Assembly: GCA_021154985.1 (NCBI GenBank)
Contig: JAJNQE010000127.1
Coordinates: forward strand, 1-30,843
DNA length: 30,843 bases
Direction of reading: 5' to 3'
From: Hydrogenophaga sp.
Lineage (GTDB): Bacteria; Pseudomonadota; Gammaproteobacteria; Burkholderiales; Burkholderiaceae_C
This document shows positions 15,470 to 23,115 of the stretch, piece by piece. A program made the translations under genes and the position numbers. The notes beneath the pieces were generated by a model. It saw only the letters and a program-made list of their open reading frames with translations. It was not told the origin of the DNA and made no database searches. Every line of letters starts with the position of its first letter. Position 1 is the first letter of the stretch.

Positions 15470-16258
15470 ATGCCTTTCACACACCCCGATCCGCAGCGCC
15501 TGCTGGCCATTGAAACCAGCACCGACGCGCTGTCGGTGGCGCTGGGCACAGGCGCACCCGGTGCGCCACTGTGGCAACGCAGCGGCCCCGGCGGCGCCCA
15601 GGCTTCCGCCACGCTGCTGCCCATGGTGCGCAGCCTGCTCAATGAGGCCGGCTGGTCGCTGGACACATTGGCCGCGGTGGTGTTCGGACGCGGCCCGGGC
15701 TCGTTCACCGGCCTGCGCACCGCCTGCTCGGTGGCCCAGGGCCTGGCCTACGGCGCACAAGGCCTGGGCCGCGCGGGCGGCTTGCCGGTGCTGCCGGTGA
15801 ACACGCTGCTGGCCCTGGCCGAAGAAGCCCGCCAGGCCCGGGTGGATGCCGGGCAAGCGCTGCCGGCGGTCATCGTGGCGCTGCTGGACGCCCGCATGGG
15901 CGAGGTCTATGTGGCGCCGTATGCCAGCCATGGCGGTGGTCCGGCCGGACTGACACCGTTGGCGTCGCCCCGCCTGTGCACGCCCGCCGACCTGCCGGCT
16001 TACCTGCAACACCTGGCCCCGGGCGAGCGCCTTCTCACCGGCAATGTGTTCGACATCGAAGCGCTGTCCGCGCTGGCGGGGCAGCGCCACACCGCCTTGC
16101 CCACGGCCGCCGCCCTGCTGCGCCTGGCCCCGGGTCTGCTGGCCGCCGGTCACGCCGTGGCGGCACAGGACGCCTTGCCCCTGTATGTGCGCGACAAGGT
16201 CGCGCAGACCACGGCAGAGCGCGAGAGCCTCCGCCTGGCCGCCGAGGCGGGCACATGA
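15470..16258 (+). CDS. tsaB: tRNA threonylcarbamoyladenosine biosynthesis protein TsaB
   Basis: ASKHA-fold partner of TsaD in the complex that transfers threonylcarbamoyl to A37 of ANN-decoding tRNAs. 262 aa, slightly longer than the usual ~230. Marks: LLAIETSTDALSVALG at the N-terminus (phosphate-1-like motif) and the conserved VVFGRGPGSFTGLRTA, followed by VALLDARMGEVYVA. The ATG at 15470 directly follows a -10 element. Its stop overlaps the rimI start by 4 nt (ATGA). The tsaB-rimI-udg unit begins a transcript divergent from dacB. Confidence 0.93.
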   Translation: MPFTHPDPQRLLAIETSTDALSVALGTGAPGAPLWQRSGPGGAQASATLLPMVRSLLNEAGWSLDTLAAVVFGRGPGSFTGLRTACSVAQGLAYGAQGLGRAGGLPVLPVNTLLALAEEARQARVDAGQALPAVIVALLDARMGEVYVAPYASHGGGPAGLTPLASPRLCTPADLPAYLQHLAPGERLLTGNVFDIEALSALAGQRHTALPTAAALLRLAPGLLAAGHAVAAQDALPLYVRDKVAQTTAERESLRLAAEAGT

Positions 16259-16878
16259 ACAACACCACCCCGACAGCCCCCCTGCCCACCTGGGCCAGCG
16301 GCCTGTGGCCAGCGCCCCTTGAGCCGCAGGTGCAACCGCGCACCGCGTCCCGCCCCGAGCGCCTGATCGTGTTCGAACCCATGCGCGAGTCCGATCTGGA
16401 CGCGGTGCAGGCCGTGGAATCGCAGGCCTACGCCCACCCATGGTCGCGCCGGCATTTTCACGACTCGCTCAAAGCCGGTTACCCCGCCATGCTGCTGCTG
16501 TCCGAGGCGCTGCCGGGCGAAGTGGCCCATCCGCCGCGCGCTGACGGCCGTGTGCTGCTGGGGTATCTGGTGGCCATGCCGGGCGTGGACGAGGTGCACC
16601 TGCTCAACATCACCGTGGCCACCGCCCACCAGCGCCAGGGCTGGGCGCGCTTCATGCTCGACGCGCTGGCCCTGTGGTCGCGCGGCCAGGGCGCGCAATG
16701 GGTCTGGCTGGAGGTGCGCCAGAGCAATGCGCCCGCGCGCGCCTTGTACGAACGCTATGGGTTCGCGCAAGTGGGCTTGCGCAAGGGCTACTACCCGGCG
16801 GGACACTTCCAGCGCGAAGACGCGGTGGTGATGAGCCTGAACCTGGTGGCCGCCAAGGCCGTGGAGTCCACCCAGTGA
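16255..16878 (+). CDS. rimI: Ribosomal-protein-S18-alanine N-acetyltransferase-like GNAT protein (RimI)
   Basis: GNAT-fold acetyltransferase expected to acetylate the N-terminal Ala of ribosomal protein S18. 207 aa: residues about 38-195 are the GNAT domain, with MRESDLDAVQAVESQAYAHPWS at its start, LLNITVATAHQRQGWARFMLDAL (beta4 and the acetyl-CoA loop, with RQGWA for the consensus Q/R-x-x-G-x-G/A), and APARALYERYGFAQVGLRKGYY at the end. About 38 N-terminal residues rich in Pro, Thr and Ala are extra compared with the ~150-aa E. coli enzyme. It starts in the tsaB stop (ATGA) and ends in the udg start (GTGA). Both overlaps suggest translational coupling. Other peptide substrates are possible. 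Confidence 0.9.
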   Translation: MNNTTPTAPLPTWASGLWPAPLEPQVQPRTASRPERLIVFEPMRESDLDAVQAVESQAYAHPWSRRHFHDSLKAGYPAMLLLSEALPGEVAHPPRADGRVLLGYLVAMPGVDEVHLLNITVATAHQRQGWARFMLDALALWSRGQGAQWVWLEVRQSNAPARALYERYGFAQVGLRKGYYPAGHFQREDAVVMSLNLVAAKAVESTQ

Positions 16879-17705
16879 ACGAAGCGCCCGACACCTCGTT
16901 CGTGCCCGAACTCGACGCCCGCCAGCGCGCCATGCTGGCCGAGATGGGCGTGCGGGTGTGGGCCCCGAAACAGGCGCAGGCCAAGGCCGCCACGGAGGTG
17001 GCTCGGGAAACGGAAGCCTCGTTGGTCCCAGCCCCAGCCCCAGCACCGGCGCCCAGGTCTGCGGCCGTGGCTGCAGCTGCCCCCATGGCCGCGCCCGCGC
17101 CGACGCCACAGGCCCCCGCCAGGCCCGCCAGCGCGGTGTCCACACTCGACTGGCCGGCCCTGCGCGACACCGTGGCGGGCTGCCGGGCCTGCGGGCTCTG
17201 CCAGGGCCGCACCAACACCGTGTTTGGTGTGGGCGACGAACAGGCCGACTGGATGGTGGTGGGCGAAGCCCCGGGCGAAAACGAGGACCTGCGGGGCGAA
17301 CCCTTCGTGGGCGCAGCCGGCCAGTTGCTCGACAACATGCTCAAGGCCGTGGGTCGCAGCCGAGGCGGCAAAGGCGCCGAGGGGGCCTACATTGCCAACG
17401 TGCTCAAGTGCCGCCCCCCGGCCAACCGCAACCCGCAGCCCGATGAGGTGGCGCAGTGCGAGCCGTATCTGGCGCGCCAGGTGGCGCTGGTGAAACCCCG
17501 GGTGATCGTGGCCATGGGCCGCTTCGCGGTGCAGGCCCTGCTCAAGACCAACGAGCCCATCGGCCGCCTGCGTGGCCGGGTGCACCACTACGAAGGCGTG
17601 CCGGTGATCGTGACCTACCACCCCGCTTACCTGCTGCGCACCCCCACCGACAAGGGCAAGGCCTGGGCCGATCTGTGCCTGGCCATCGCGCAGTTGCCGG
17701 GCTGA
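16875..17705 (+). CDS. Uracil-DNA glycosylase, family 4 (Fe-S type)
   Basis: Removes uracil from DNA in base-excision repair; 276 aa. GTG start at 16875 overlaps the rimI stop as GTGA. Residues about 30-95 form a Pro/Ala-rich low-complexity linker (APAPAPAPRS and more) between a short N-terminal helix and the catalytic domain. The domain has the four Cys expected to hold a [4Fe-4S] cluster: Cys103 and Cys106 (CRAC), Cys179 (LKC) and Cys195 (QCEP). It also has the uracil-pocket motif GEAPGENEDLRGEPFVG and the C-terminal TYHPAYLLR. It resembles thermophile-type family 4 enzymes. The N-terminal extension is common in betaproteobacterial members, as I recall, but has no known job. Confidence 0.93.
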   Translation: MNEAPDTSFVPELDARQRAMLAEMGVRVWAPKQAQAKAATEVARETEASLVPAPAPAPAPRSAAVAAAAPMAAPAPTPQAPARPASAVSTLDWPALRDTVAGCRACGLCQGRTNTVFGVGDEQADWMVVGEAPGENEDLRGEPFVGAAGQLLDNMLKAVGRSRGGKGAEGAYIANVLKCRPPANRNPQPDEVAQCEPYLARQVALVKPRVIVAMGRFAVQALLKTNEPIGRLRGRVHHYEGVPVIVTYHPAYLLRTPTDKGKAWADLCLAIAQLPG

Positions 17706-17711
17706 CTCCGG

Positions 17712-18611
17712 TCAGGTTCTGCCTGGTTCAGCGGCGGAGCGTGGGGGCCATAGAACAGATGCAATGGCCAACATGACGAGGGCCACAGCCGCCCAATCCT
17801 GCCAGTGCAACACCTCGTTCAGCCACCACGCGCCGCTGAACACCCCCAGCACCGGGATGAACATCACCGACACGGTGGACGCCACCGGCGGCAGATCACG
17901 CGCCATCATCAGCCAGGCCACCTGCGCAAACGCAAACACGCCCAGCGCGTTGTAGACGATCGCACCCCAGATGGCGGGTGTGGGGGCCACCCAGGCGGAT
18001 CGCTCGAACAAAACAGCGGCGGCGGTCATCCACAGCGTGGTGATGAGCGTCATCCAGAACGAGATGGCCAAGGTGGGCTGGGGCAAGGTGGTCCGGCGCA
18101 GCATCTGTGTGCCCAGGGCCCAGGCGGCGGCGGCGGTGAGCATCATCACCACGCCCACCGGTTTGCCGGTGAGCTGTGTGAGTTCGTGCCACAGCAGCAG
18201 CACCACTCCCAGCGCCGCTGCGGCCACGCCGCCCCAGGCGCGCGCACCGAGCCGCTGCCCGAACCACCACGCCCCCACGATGGCCGAGAACACCGGCATG
18301 GTGTAGCCCAGGATCGCCGCCCGGCCGCTGGACAGGGTCTGGATCGCCAGCACCGCCAGCGTGTGCCAGACCAGCATGTTGAACACGGTGAGCACGGCCA
18401 GCTCGCGCCAGTGTTCGCGGCCGATGCGAAACGGCACACGGCGCCACACCAGCACCAGCCCAAGCACCGGCAGGCCGATCCACATGCTCATGGTGCGAAA
18501 GGTTAGCGCCGGGAAACCCGTGACGCCGAGCTTCATGATGGGCCAGTTGATGCCCCACACGAGCGTGAGCAGAACCAGGAGGACGAGCTGTCGGCGCGTG
18601 AGGGCTTGCAT
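17712..18611 (-). CDS. EamA/DMT-family permease
   Basis: A drug/metabolite-type transporter of 299 aa with about ten predicted membrane helices in two EamA repeats. The first begins LVLLVLLTLVWGINWPIMKLG, and the second begins GVVMMLTAAAAWALGTQMLRR, with the usual W-A/G-x-N/T start. Start chosen at ATG 18611 (MQALTRRQ), where the helix begins after a basic n-region; the ORF continues upstream to 18659. It is convergent with udg (6 nt between stops) and divergent from pyrF (61 bp). Substrate unknown; amino acids, metabolites or drugs are all possible in this family. Confidence 0.88.
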   Translation of the reverse strand: MQALTRRQLVLLVLLTLVWGINWPIMKLGVTGFPALTFRTMSMWIGLPVLGLVLVWRRVPFRIGREHWRELAVLTVFNMLVWHTLAVLAIQTLSSGRAAILGYTMPVFSAIVGAWWFGQRLGARAWGGVAAAALGVVLLLWHELTQLTGKPVGVVMMLTAAAAWALGTQMLRRTTLPQPTLAISFWMTLITTLWMTAAAVLFERSAWVAPTPAIWGAIVYNALGVFAFAQVAWLMMARDLPPVASTVSVMFIPVLGVFSGAWWLNEVLHWQDWAAVALVMLAIASVLWPPRSAAEPGRT

Positions 18612-18660
18612 GGGTCGCGATCTTAGGGCCGGGCCCGGGATGACGATGCAGGCACCCACC

Positions 18661-18672
18661 TAAAATCCGTGC
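18661..18672 (+). promoter_or_regulatory. pyrF -10 element implying a leaderless mRNA
   Basis: TAAAAT (18661-18666) is followed by CCGTGC and ATG at 18673. Spacing from the -10 to ATG is 6 nt, the same as at tsaB, so the predicted +1 is the start codon. No Shine-Dalgarno is present, and the possible -35 ATGACG (18640-18645) is spaced only 15 bp. Confidence 0.5.
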
Positions 18673-19512
18673 ATGACCTTTCTCGACATGCTGCGCGGCG
18701 CCGAGCGCCAGAACCGCTCCCTGCTCTGCGTGGGCCTTGATCCGGACCCAGCGCGTTTTCCTGGGAAACTCAAAGGCGACCCCGGCCGCATCTTTGATTT
18801 CTGCGCCGCCATCGTCGATGCGACGGCCGACACCGCCATCGCCTTCAAACCGCAAATCGCCTACTTCGCCGCCCACCGCGCCGAAGACCAGCTGGAGCGC
18901 CTGATGGAGCACATGCGCCGCACCGCGCCTCAGGTACCCACCATCCTCGACGCCAAGCGCGGCGACATCGGCAGCACCGCGCAGCAGTACGCCATTGAAG
19001 CGTTCGAGCGCTACGGTGCCGACGCGGTGACGCTCTCACCTTTCATGGGTTTTGACTCGGTGCAACCTTACCTGCAGTACCACGGCAAGGGCGCGTTCCT
19101 GTTGTGCCGCACCTCCAATCCCGGTGGTGACGATCTGCAGAACCAGCGCCTGGCCTCGGTGGAAGGAGAACCGCTCCTGTATGAACACGTGGCCCGGCTC
19201 GCCCAGGGGCCGTGGAACCTGAACGGGCAGCTCGGCCTGGTGGTGGGCGCCACCTACCCGGCCGAAATCGAGCGCGTGCGCACCATTGCACCCACGCTGC
19301 CGCTGCTGATTCCCGGCGTCGGCGCGCAAGGCGGCGACGCTGCGGCCACCGTGCGCGCGGGCCTGCGCACACAGGGTGATGCGACCACCGGGCCCATCGT
19401 CGTGAACTCGTCTCGCGCGATCCTGTATGCCTCGGACGGCGACGACTTCGCGGCCGCGGCGCGGCGCGTGGCCCTCAAAACGCGTGATGAATTGCACGCT
19501 TCGCGCATCTGA
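18673..19512 (+). CDS. pyrF: Orotidine 5'-phosphate decarboxylase (type 2)
   Basis: Decarboxylates OMP to UMP, the last step of pyrimidine synthesis. 279 aa, the longer type 2 form. Marks: LLCVGLDPDPARFP, AFKPQIAYF, the catalytic Asp-Lys-Asp segment ILDAKRGDIGSTAQQYA, VTLSPFMGFDSV, and LIPGVGAQGGDAAAT near the phosphate site. It is a single gene, divergent from the EamA transporter. Confidence 0.97.
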   Translation: MTFLDMLRGAERQNRSLLCVGLDPDPARFPGKLKGDPGRIFDFCAAIVDATADTAIAFKPQIAYFAAHRAEDQLERLMEHMRRTAPQVPTILDAKRGDIGSTAQQYAIEAFERYGADAVTLSPFMGFDSVQPYLQYHGKGAFLLCRTSNPGGDDLQNQRLASVEGEPLLYEHVARLAQGPWNLNGQLGLVVGATYPAEIERVRTIAPTLPLLIPGVGAQGGDAAATVRAGLRTQGDATTGPIVVNSSRAILYASDGDDFAAAARRVALKTRDELHASRI

Positions 19513-19668
19513 ATTTCGACCGGAGGCGGGACAAATACCCCCGGACGGTATAGCCGTCGGGCGGGTGCCGTGGGCGCGCCACAGCCACATGTAACCGATT
19601 GAAACCTGGCCCTGGGCGCCAAATGGGGCTGCCTAGACTCGCGCTCGTTCACTGGAGGAGAAGTCCCA

Positions 19669-21516
19669 ATGACGAACGTTGAAACACCAGATTTGTCCGA
19701 GCCATCGGCTCTTGAACCCGGGCTTGCCGAAGCGGCCCCCGACCACCCCACGGCCCTGCTGGCGTCCACCGCAGCGGCTGCGGCATTGCTGGCCGCCTGC
19801 GGCGGCGGTGGCGAGAGCGGAGGGGGCGGCGGCGGCAACGACAGCTTCGTCGTGACGGTCGATTTCACCTCGACCGGCTACGCCAACACCACGCCCACCA
19901 CCGACGCAGACGCTGCCCGTTTCCTGCAGCAGGCGCAGTTCTCCTCCACGGTGGAAGAGATCTCCCAGGTGCGCAGCAACGGGTATGTGACGTGGCTGGC
20001 CACCGAGTTTTCGCGCCCGCTGGGCCCCACCGGATGGGACTGGCTGGAGGCGCGCGGCTACGGGGCGGCCAACACCCACGGCTACTACTTCAACATGTAC
20101 CCGGCCGAGTTCATGATCTGGCAGCAACTGCTGAGCGGCGCGGACCCGGTGCGCCGGCGCATGGCGCTGGCGCTGTCCGAATTTTTTGTGGCCTCCATGA
20201 CTTCGGCGGAATTCACCTGGCGCAGCCACGCCTACGCGAGCTGGTGGGACACGCTCACGCGGAACGCTTTCGGCAACTTCCGCCAACTGCTCGAAGACGT
20301 GACCCTCCACCCGGCCATGGGTTGGTTCCTCAACACCAAGGGCAACCAGAAGGAAGACACGCGCACGGGCCGGGTACCTGACGAGAACTACGCCCGCGAG
20401 GTGATGCAGCTCTTCACCATCGGCCTGTACGAACTCAACCTGGACGGCACGCTCAAACGCAACAACGGTCAGCCCATCGACAGCTACACGCAGTCCGACG
20501 TGACCAACCTGGCGCGTGTGTTCACCGGCTACGACTTCGACAGATCGGACGGCGTGCGCATCCCGGTGGACAACTACACGATCGAGTCCCGAGCGTTTGC
20601 GCGCAAGCCGATGTCGCTCAACGCCAGCCGCCACTCCAACCTGGCCGCCACCTTCCTGGGCACGACCATCCCGGCCAACACGCCTGGCGACATCGCGCTG
20701 CGCACGGCGCTGGACACGCTGTTCAACCACCCCAACGTCGGCCCGTTCTTTGCACGCCAGATGATCCAGCGCCTGGTGACCAGCAACCCCAGTGCGGCCT
20801 ATGTGGCGCACGTGGCCGCCGCCTTCAACGACAACGGCAAAGGCGTGCGCGGCGACCTCAAGGCGGTGTGGGCCGCGATCCTGCTGCACGACGAAGCGCG
20901 CGGCGCGCAAACACTGGCCAGCAACACCTTTGGCAAGCTGCGGGAGCCCATGGTGCGCTTCGTCCAGTGGGCGCGCACGTTTGGCGTGCGGTCAGCGGCG
21001 GGCAGCTGGAAGATCTTCGAGCTCAGCAATCCGGCCACGCAGCTGGGCCAGAGCCCGTTGCGCGCGCCCTCGGTATTCAACTTTTTCAGGCCGGGTTATG
21101 TGCCGCCCAACACCACGCTCACCGCCTCGGGTGCCACCGCACCCGAATTCCAGCTGGTCAACGAAACCACGGTCGGCGGCTATTTGAACTTCATGCAGGA
21201 CGCCATCGAGCGTGGTATTCGCTGCCCCGAACCCGGTGTGCCGCAGGCAGCCTGGACCAACCAACAGTACGACGTGAAGGCCAGCTACTCGCGCGAACTC
21301 TCGCTGGTGACCGACGCCACGGCGCTGGTGCGCCACCTCTCGCTGGTGCTGACCGCGGGCCAGATCGCCCCCGGCTCCGACAACGAGCTACTGATGGTGA
21401 ACGCGCTGAACGCCACGCCGGTGACCGCCAGCAGCAACGCCGACGTGAAGCTGCGGCGCGTGTGGGCCGCCGTGCTGATGGTCATGGCGTGCCCGCAATA
21501 CCTGATCCAGAAATAA
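19669..21516 (+). CDS. DUF1800 family protein, putative lipoprotein
   Basis: 615 aa. DUF1800 proteins are widespread and of unknown function. The chain has a 44-residue N-terminus ending in a lipobox-like LLAAC (Cys44) followed by GGGGESGGGGGGND. A long helical domain follows, with family segments such as DADAARFLQQAQFS, NYAREVMQLFTIGLYEL, VFTGYDFDR, FFARQMIQRLVTSNP and LRAPSVFNFFRPGY. Unusually, there is no Lys or Arg before Cys44 and several acidic residues are present, so a normal signal peptide is doubtful. GGAGGAG before ATG 19669 is a strong ribosome site. The DUF1501 partner starts 10 nt after the stop, so the two are an operon. The two proteins are presumed to act together outside the cytosol. 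Confidence 0.88.
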   Translation: MTNVETPDLSEPSALEPGLAEAAPDHPTALLASTAAAAALLAACGGGGESGGGGGGNDSFVVTVDFTSTGYANTTPTTDADAARFLQQAQFSSTVEEISQVRSNGYVTWLATEFSRPLGPTGWDWLEARGYGAANTHGYYFNMYPAEFMIWQQLLSGADPVRRRMALALSEFFVASMTSAEFTWRSHAYASWWDTLTRNAFGNFRQLLEDVTLHPAMGWFLNTKGNQKEDTRTGRVPDENYAREVMQLFTIGLYELNLDGTLKRNNGQPIDSYTQSDVTNLARVFTGYDFDRSDGVRIPVDNYTIESRAFARKPMSLNASRHSNLAATFLGTTIPANTPGDIALRTALDTLFNHPNVGPFFARQMIQRLVTSNPSAAYVAHVAAAFNDNGKGVRGDLKAVWAAILLHDEARGAQTLASNTFGKLREPMVRFVQWARTFGVRSAAGSWKIFELSNPATQLGQSPLRAPSVFNFFRPGYVPPNTTLTASGATAPEFQLVNETTVGGYLNFMQDAIERGIRCPEPGVPQAAWTNQQYDVKASYSRELSLVTDATALVRHLSLVLTAGQIAPGSDNELLMVNALNATPVTASSNADVKLRRVWAAVLMVMACPQYLIQK

Positions 21517-21526
21517 GGGGCGCACC

Positions 21527-22972
21527 ATGCACTTCATCCGACCCGATCTGCACACCCGCCGCGCCTTCCTGCGCCGCACCGGTCAGCTCGCCCTCACCGG
21601 CGCGGCCCTGCCCACGGCCATCAACCTCGCCGCCATGGGAGAGGCTGCGGCCTTCACCGCCACCGACTACAAGGCGCTGGTCTGCATTTTTCTGAACGGC
21701 GGCAACGACTACGCCAACACGGTGGTGAACTACGACCCCACCACGCACGGCCTCTACAGCGGCATCCGCACCAACATCGCGCTCAGCAGAGCCGAGCTGG
21801 CCAACACCGTGCTCAACCCCACCAACCCGCTGCCCGGTGGCGTGCAGTACGCACTGCACCCCGCCATGACCGGACTGGCCGGGCTGTTCAATGCGGGCCA
21901 GGCCGCCGTGCAACTCAACGTGGGGCCGCTGGTGGCCCCCATCACGCGCCAGCAGTACAACGCGCGCAGCGTGCCCATACCGCCCAAACTGTTCTCGCAC
22001 AACGACCAGCAGTCGGTCTGGCAGTCGTCGGCGCCCGAGGGCTCTGCCTCAGGCTGGGGTGGGCGTATCGGCGACCTTGCACTGTCCAACGGTGCGAACA
22101 ACCCCTCGCTCTTCACCTGCATCTCTGTCACAGGCAACGCGGTGTTCCTCGCGGGCAACTCGGCCTTGTCCTACCAGGTGGGCACAGGAGGCCCGGTCAG
22201 GGTCAACGCCCTGGACACCAACGGCAGCGGCTCGGTGTATGGATCGCAGATGGTGAAGACTGCCATCACCGCACTGGCTTTGCAGGACCGCACCCACCGG
22301 CTGGAGAAGGAATACAACCTGGTCACGGGGCGAGCCCACGGAGCGTTCACCCAGATCTCTGGCGCGCTGGCCAAAGTGCCCGCCAACGACGCACGGCTCA
22401 GCGCCTTGCCCGCCAACAACAACCTGGCCGATCAGCTCAAAATGGTGGCGCGCCTGATTGCCGCTCGCGACGACCTGGGCACCAAGCGCCAGGTGTTCTT
22501 CGTCTCCATGGGCGGCTTCGATCTGCACGACAACCTCATCAGCGGTCAGAACACCCTGATGGGCCGGCTGAGCGCAGCCATGACAGGCTTCTACCAAGCC
22601 ACCTTCGCCCTTGGGGTGGCCGACAAGGTGACCGCGTTCACCGCCTCCGACTTCGGCCGCACGCTCACCTCCAACGGCGACGGCTCCGACCACGGATGGG
22701 GCAGCCACCACCTGGTGGTGGGCGGCGCGGTGCGCGGCGCGGCGCTCTACGGCAAGGCGCCACCGGTGAGCGTGACCAACAGCACCACCGACGCCTTCGA
22801 CCAATGGCACGTGGGCCAGGGCCGCTTGCTGCCCAGCACCTCGGTGGACCAGTACGCCGGCACGCTGGCCACCTGGTTCGGCGTGCAGGGCACCGAAATG
22901 AACGCCATCCTGCCCAACCTCGGCAACTTCAACTCGGCCGACTACCCGCGCGATATGGGGTTTATGTTGTAA
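21527..22972 (+). CDS. DUF1501 family protein, Tat-exported
   Basis: 481 aa. DUF1501 proteins belong near the alkaline phosphatase/sulfatase superfamily, and their activity is unknown. The N-terminus has a twin-arginine signal (HTRRAFLRRTGQLALTGAALP) with Arg11-Arg12, so it is folded before export. Inside are VCIFLNGGNDYANTVV, FVSMGGFDLHDN (about residue 327), TASDFGRTLTSNG (about 373) and DHGWGSHHLVVGG (about 388), all rich in Asp and His that could bind a divalent metal. It follows the DUF1800 gene by 10 nt. A DUF1800-DUF1501 operon is a frequent arrangement and suggests a physical or functional complex. Confidence 0.9.
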   Translation: MHFIRPDLHTRRAFLRRTGQLALTGAALPTAINLAAMGEAAAFTATDYKALVCIFLNGGNDYANTVVNYDPTTHGLYSGIRTNIALSRAELANTVLNPTNPLPGGVQYALHPAMTGLAGLFNAGQAAVQLNVGPLVAPITRQQYNARSVPIPPKLFSHNDQQSVWQSSAPEGSASGWGGRIGDLALSNGANNPSLFTCISVTGNAVFLAGNSALSYQVGTGGPVRVNALDTNGSGSVYGSQMVKTAITALALQDRTHRLEKEYNLVTGRAHGAFTQISGALAKVPANDARLSALPANNNLADQLKMVARLIAARDDLGTKRQVFFVSMGGFDLHDNLISGQNTLMGRLSAAMTGFYQATFALGVADKVTAFTASDFGRTLTSNGDGSDHGWGSHHLVVGGAVRGAALYGKAPPVSVTNSTTDAFDQWHVGQGRLLPSTSVDQYAGTLATWFGVQGTEMNAILPNLGNFNSADYPRDMGFML

Positions 22973-23050
22973 CCCCCCGCGCCGCGCCTGCGGCGCGTCA
23001 CCCCCCAGGGGGCAACACCTGCGGCCTGGCAAAGCCAGTTCCGCGGTGTT
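22973..23050. repeat. Compound hairpin element, REP-like, after the DUF1501 gene
   Basis: Three inverted repeats in tandem: CGCGCCGC/GCGGCGCG with a 4-nt loop (22978-22997), a C6-A-G5 palindrome (23001-23012), and a long imperfect hairpin. The last pairs AACACC, GCGG and CTGGC (23014-23030) with GCCAG, CCGC and GGTGTT (23034-23050) around an AAA loop. I believe similar elements are dispersed in Comamonadaceae intergenic DNA, but no second full copy is in this window. It may help end or stabilise the upstream transcript. Confidence 0.55.
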
Positions 23051-23115
23051 CCCGACCAGACAGCCCGTTCCGGCGAACGCTCTAAGATGGCCCGAACTCT
23101 TGAACGGGTCATTGC

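Noticed and set aside
17701..17760. Possible terminator between udg and the EamA gene
   Set aside because: No stem longer than 5 bp and no T run in either direction.
19544..19560. GACGG-N5-CCGTC repeat after pyrF as a terminator
   Set aside because: Stem of only 5 bp with no following T run.
19591..19640. GTAACC/TTGAAA and CCTAGACT before the DUF1800 gene as an ECF-sigma promoter
   Set aside because: The spacing between the elements (29 bp or more) fits neither sigma70 nor the ECF promoter layouts that I know.
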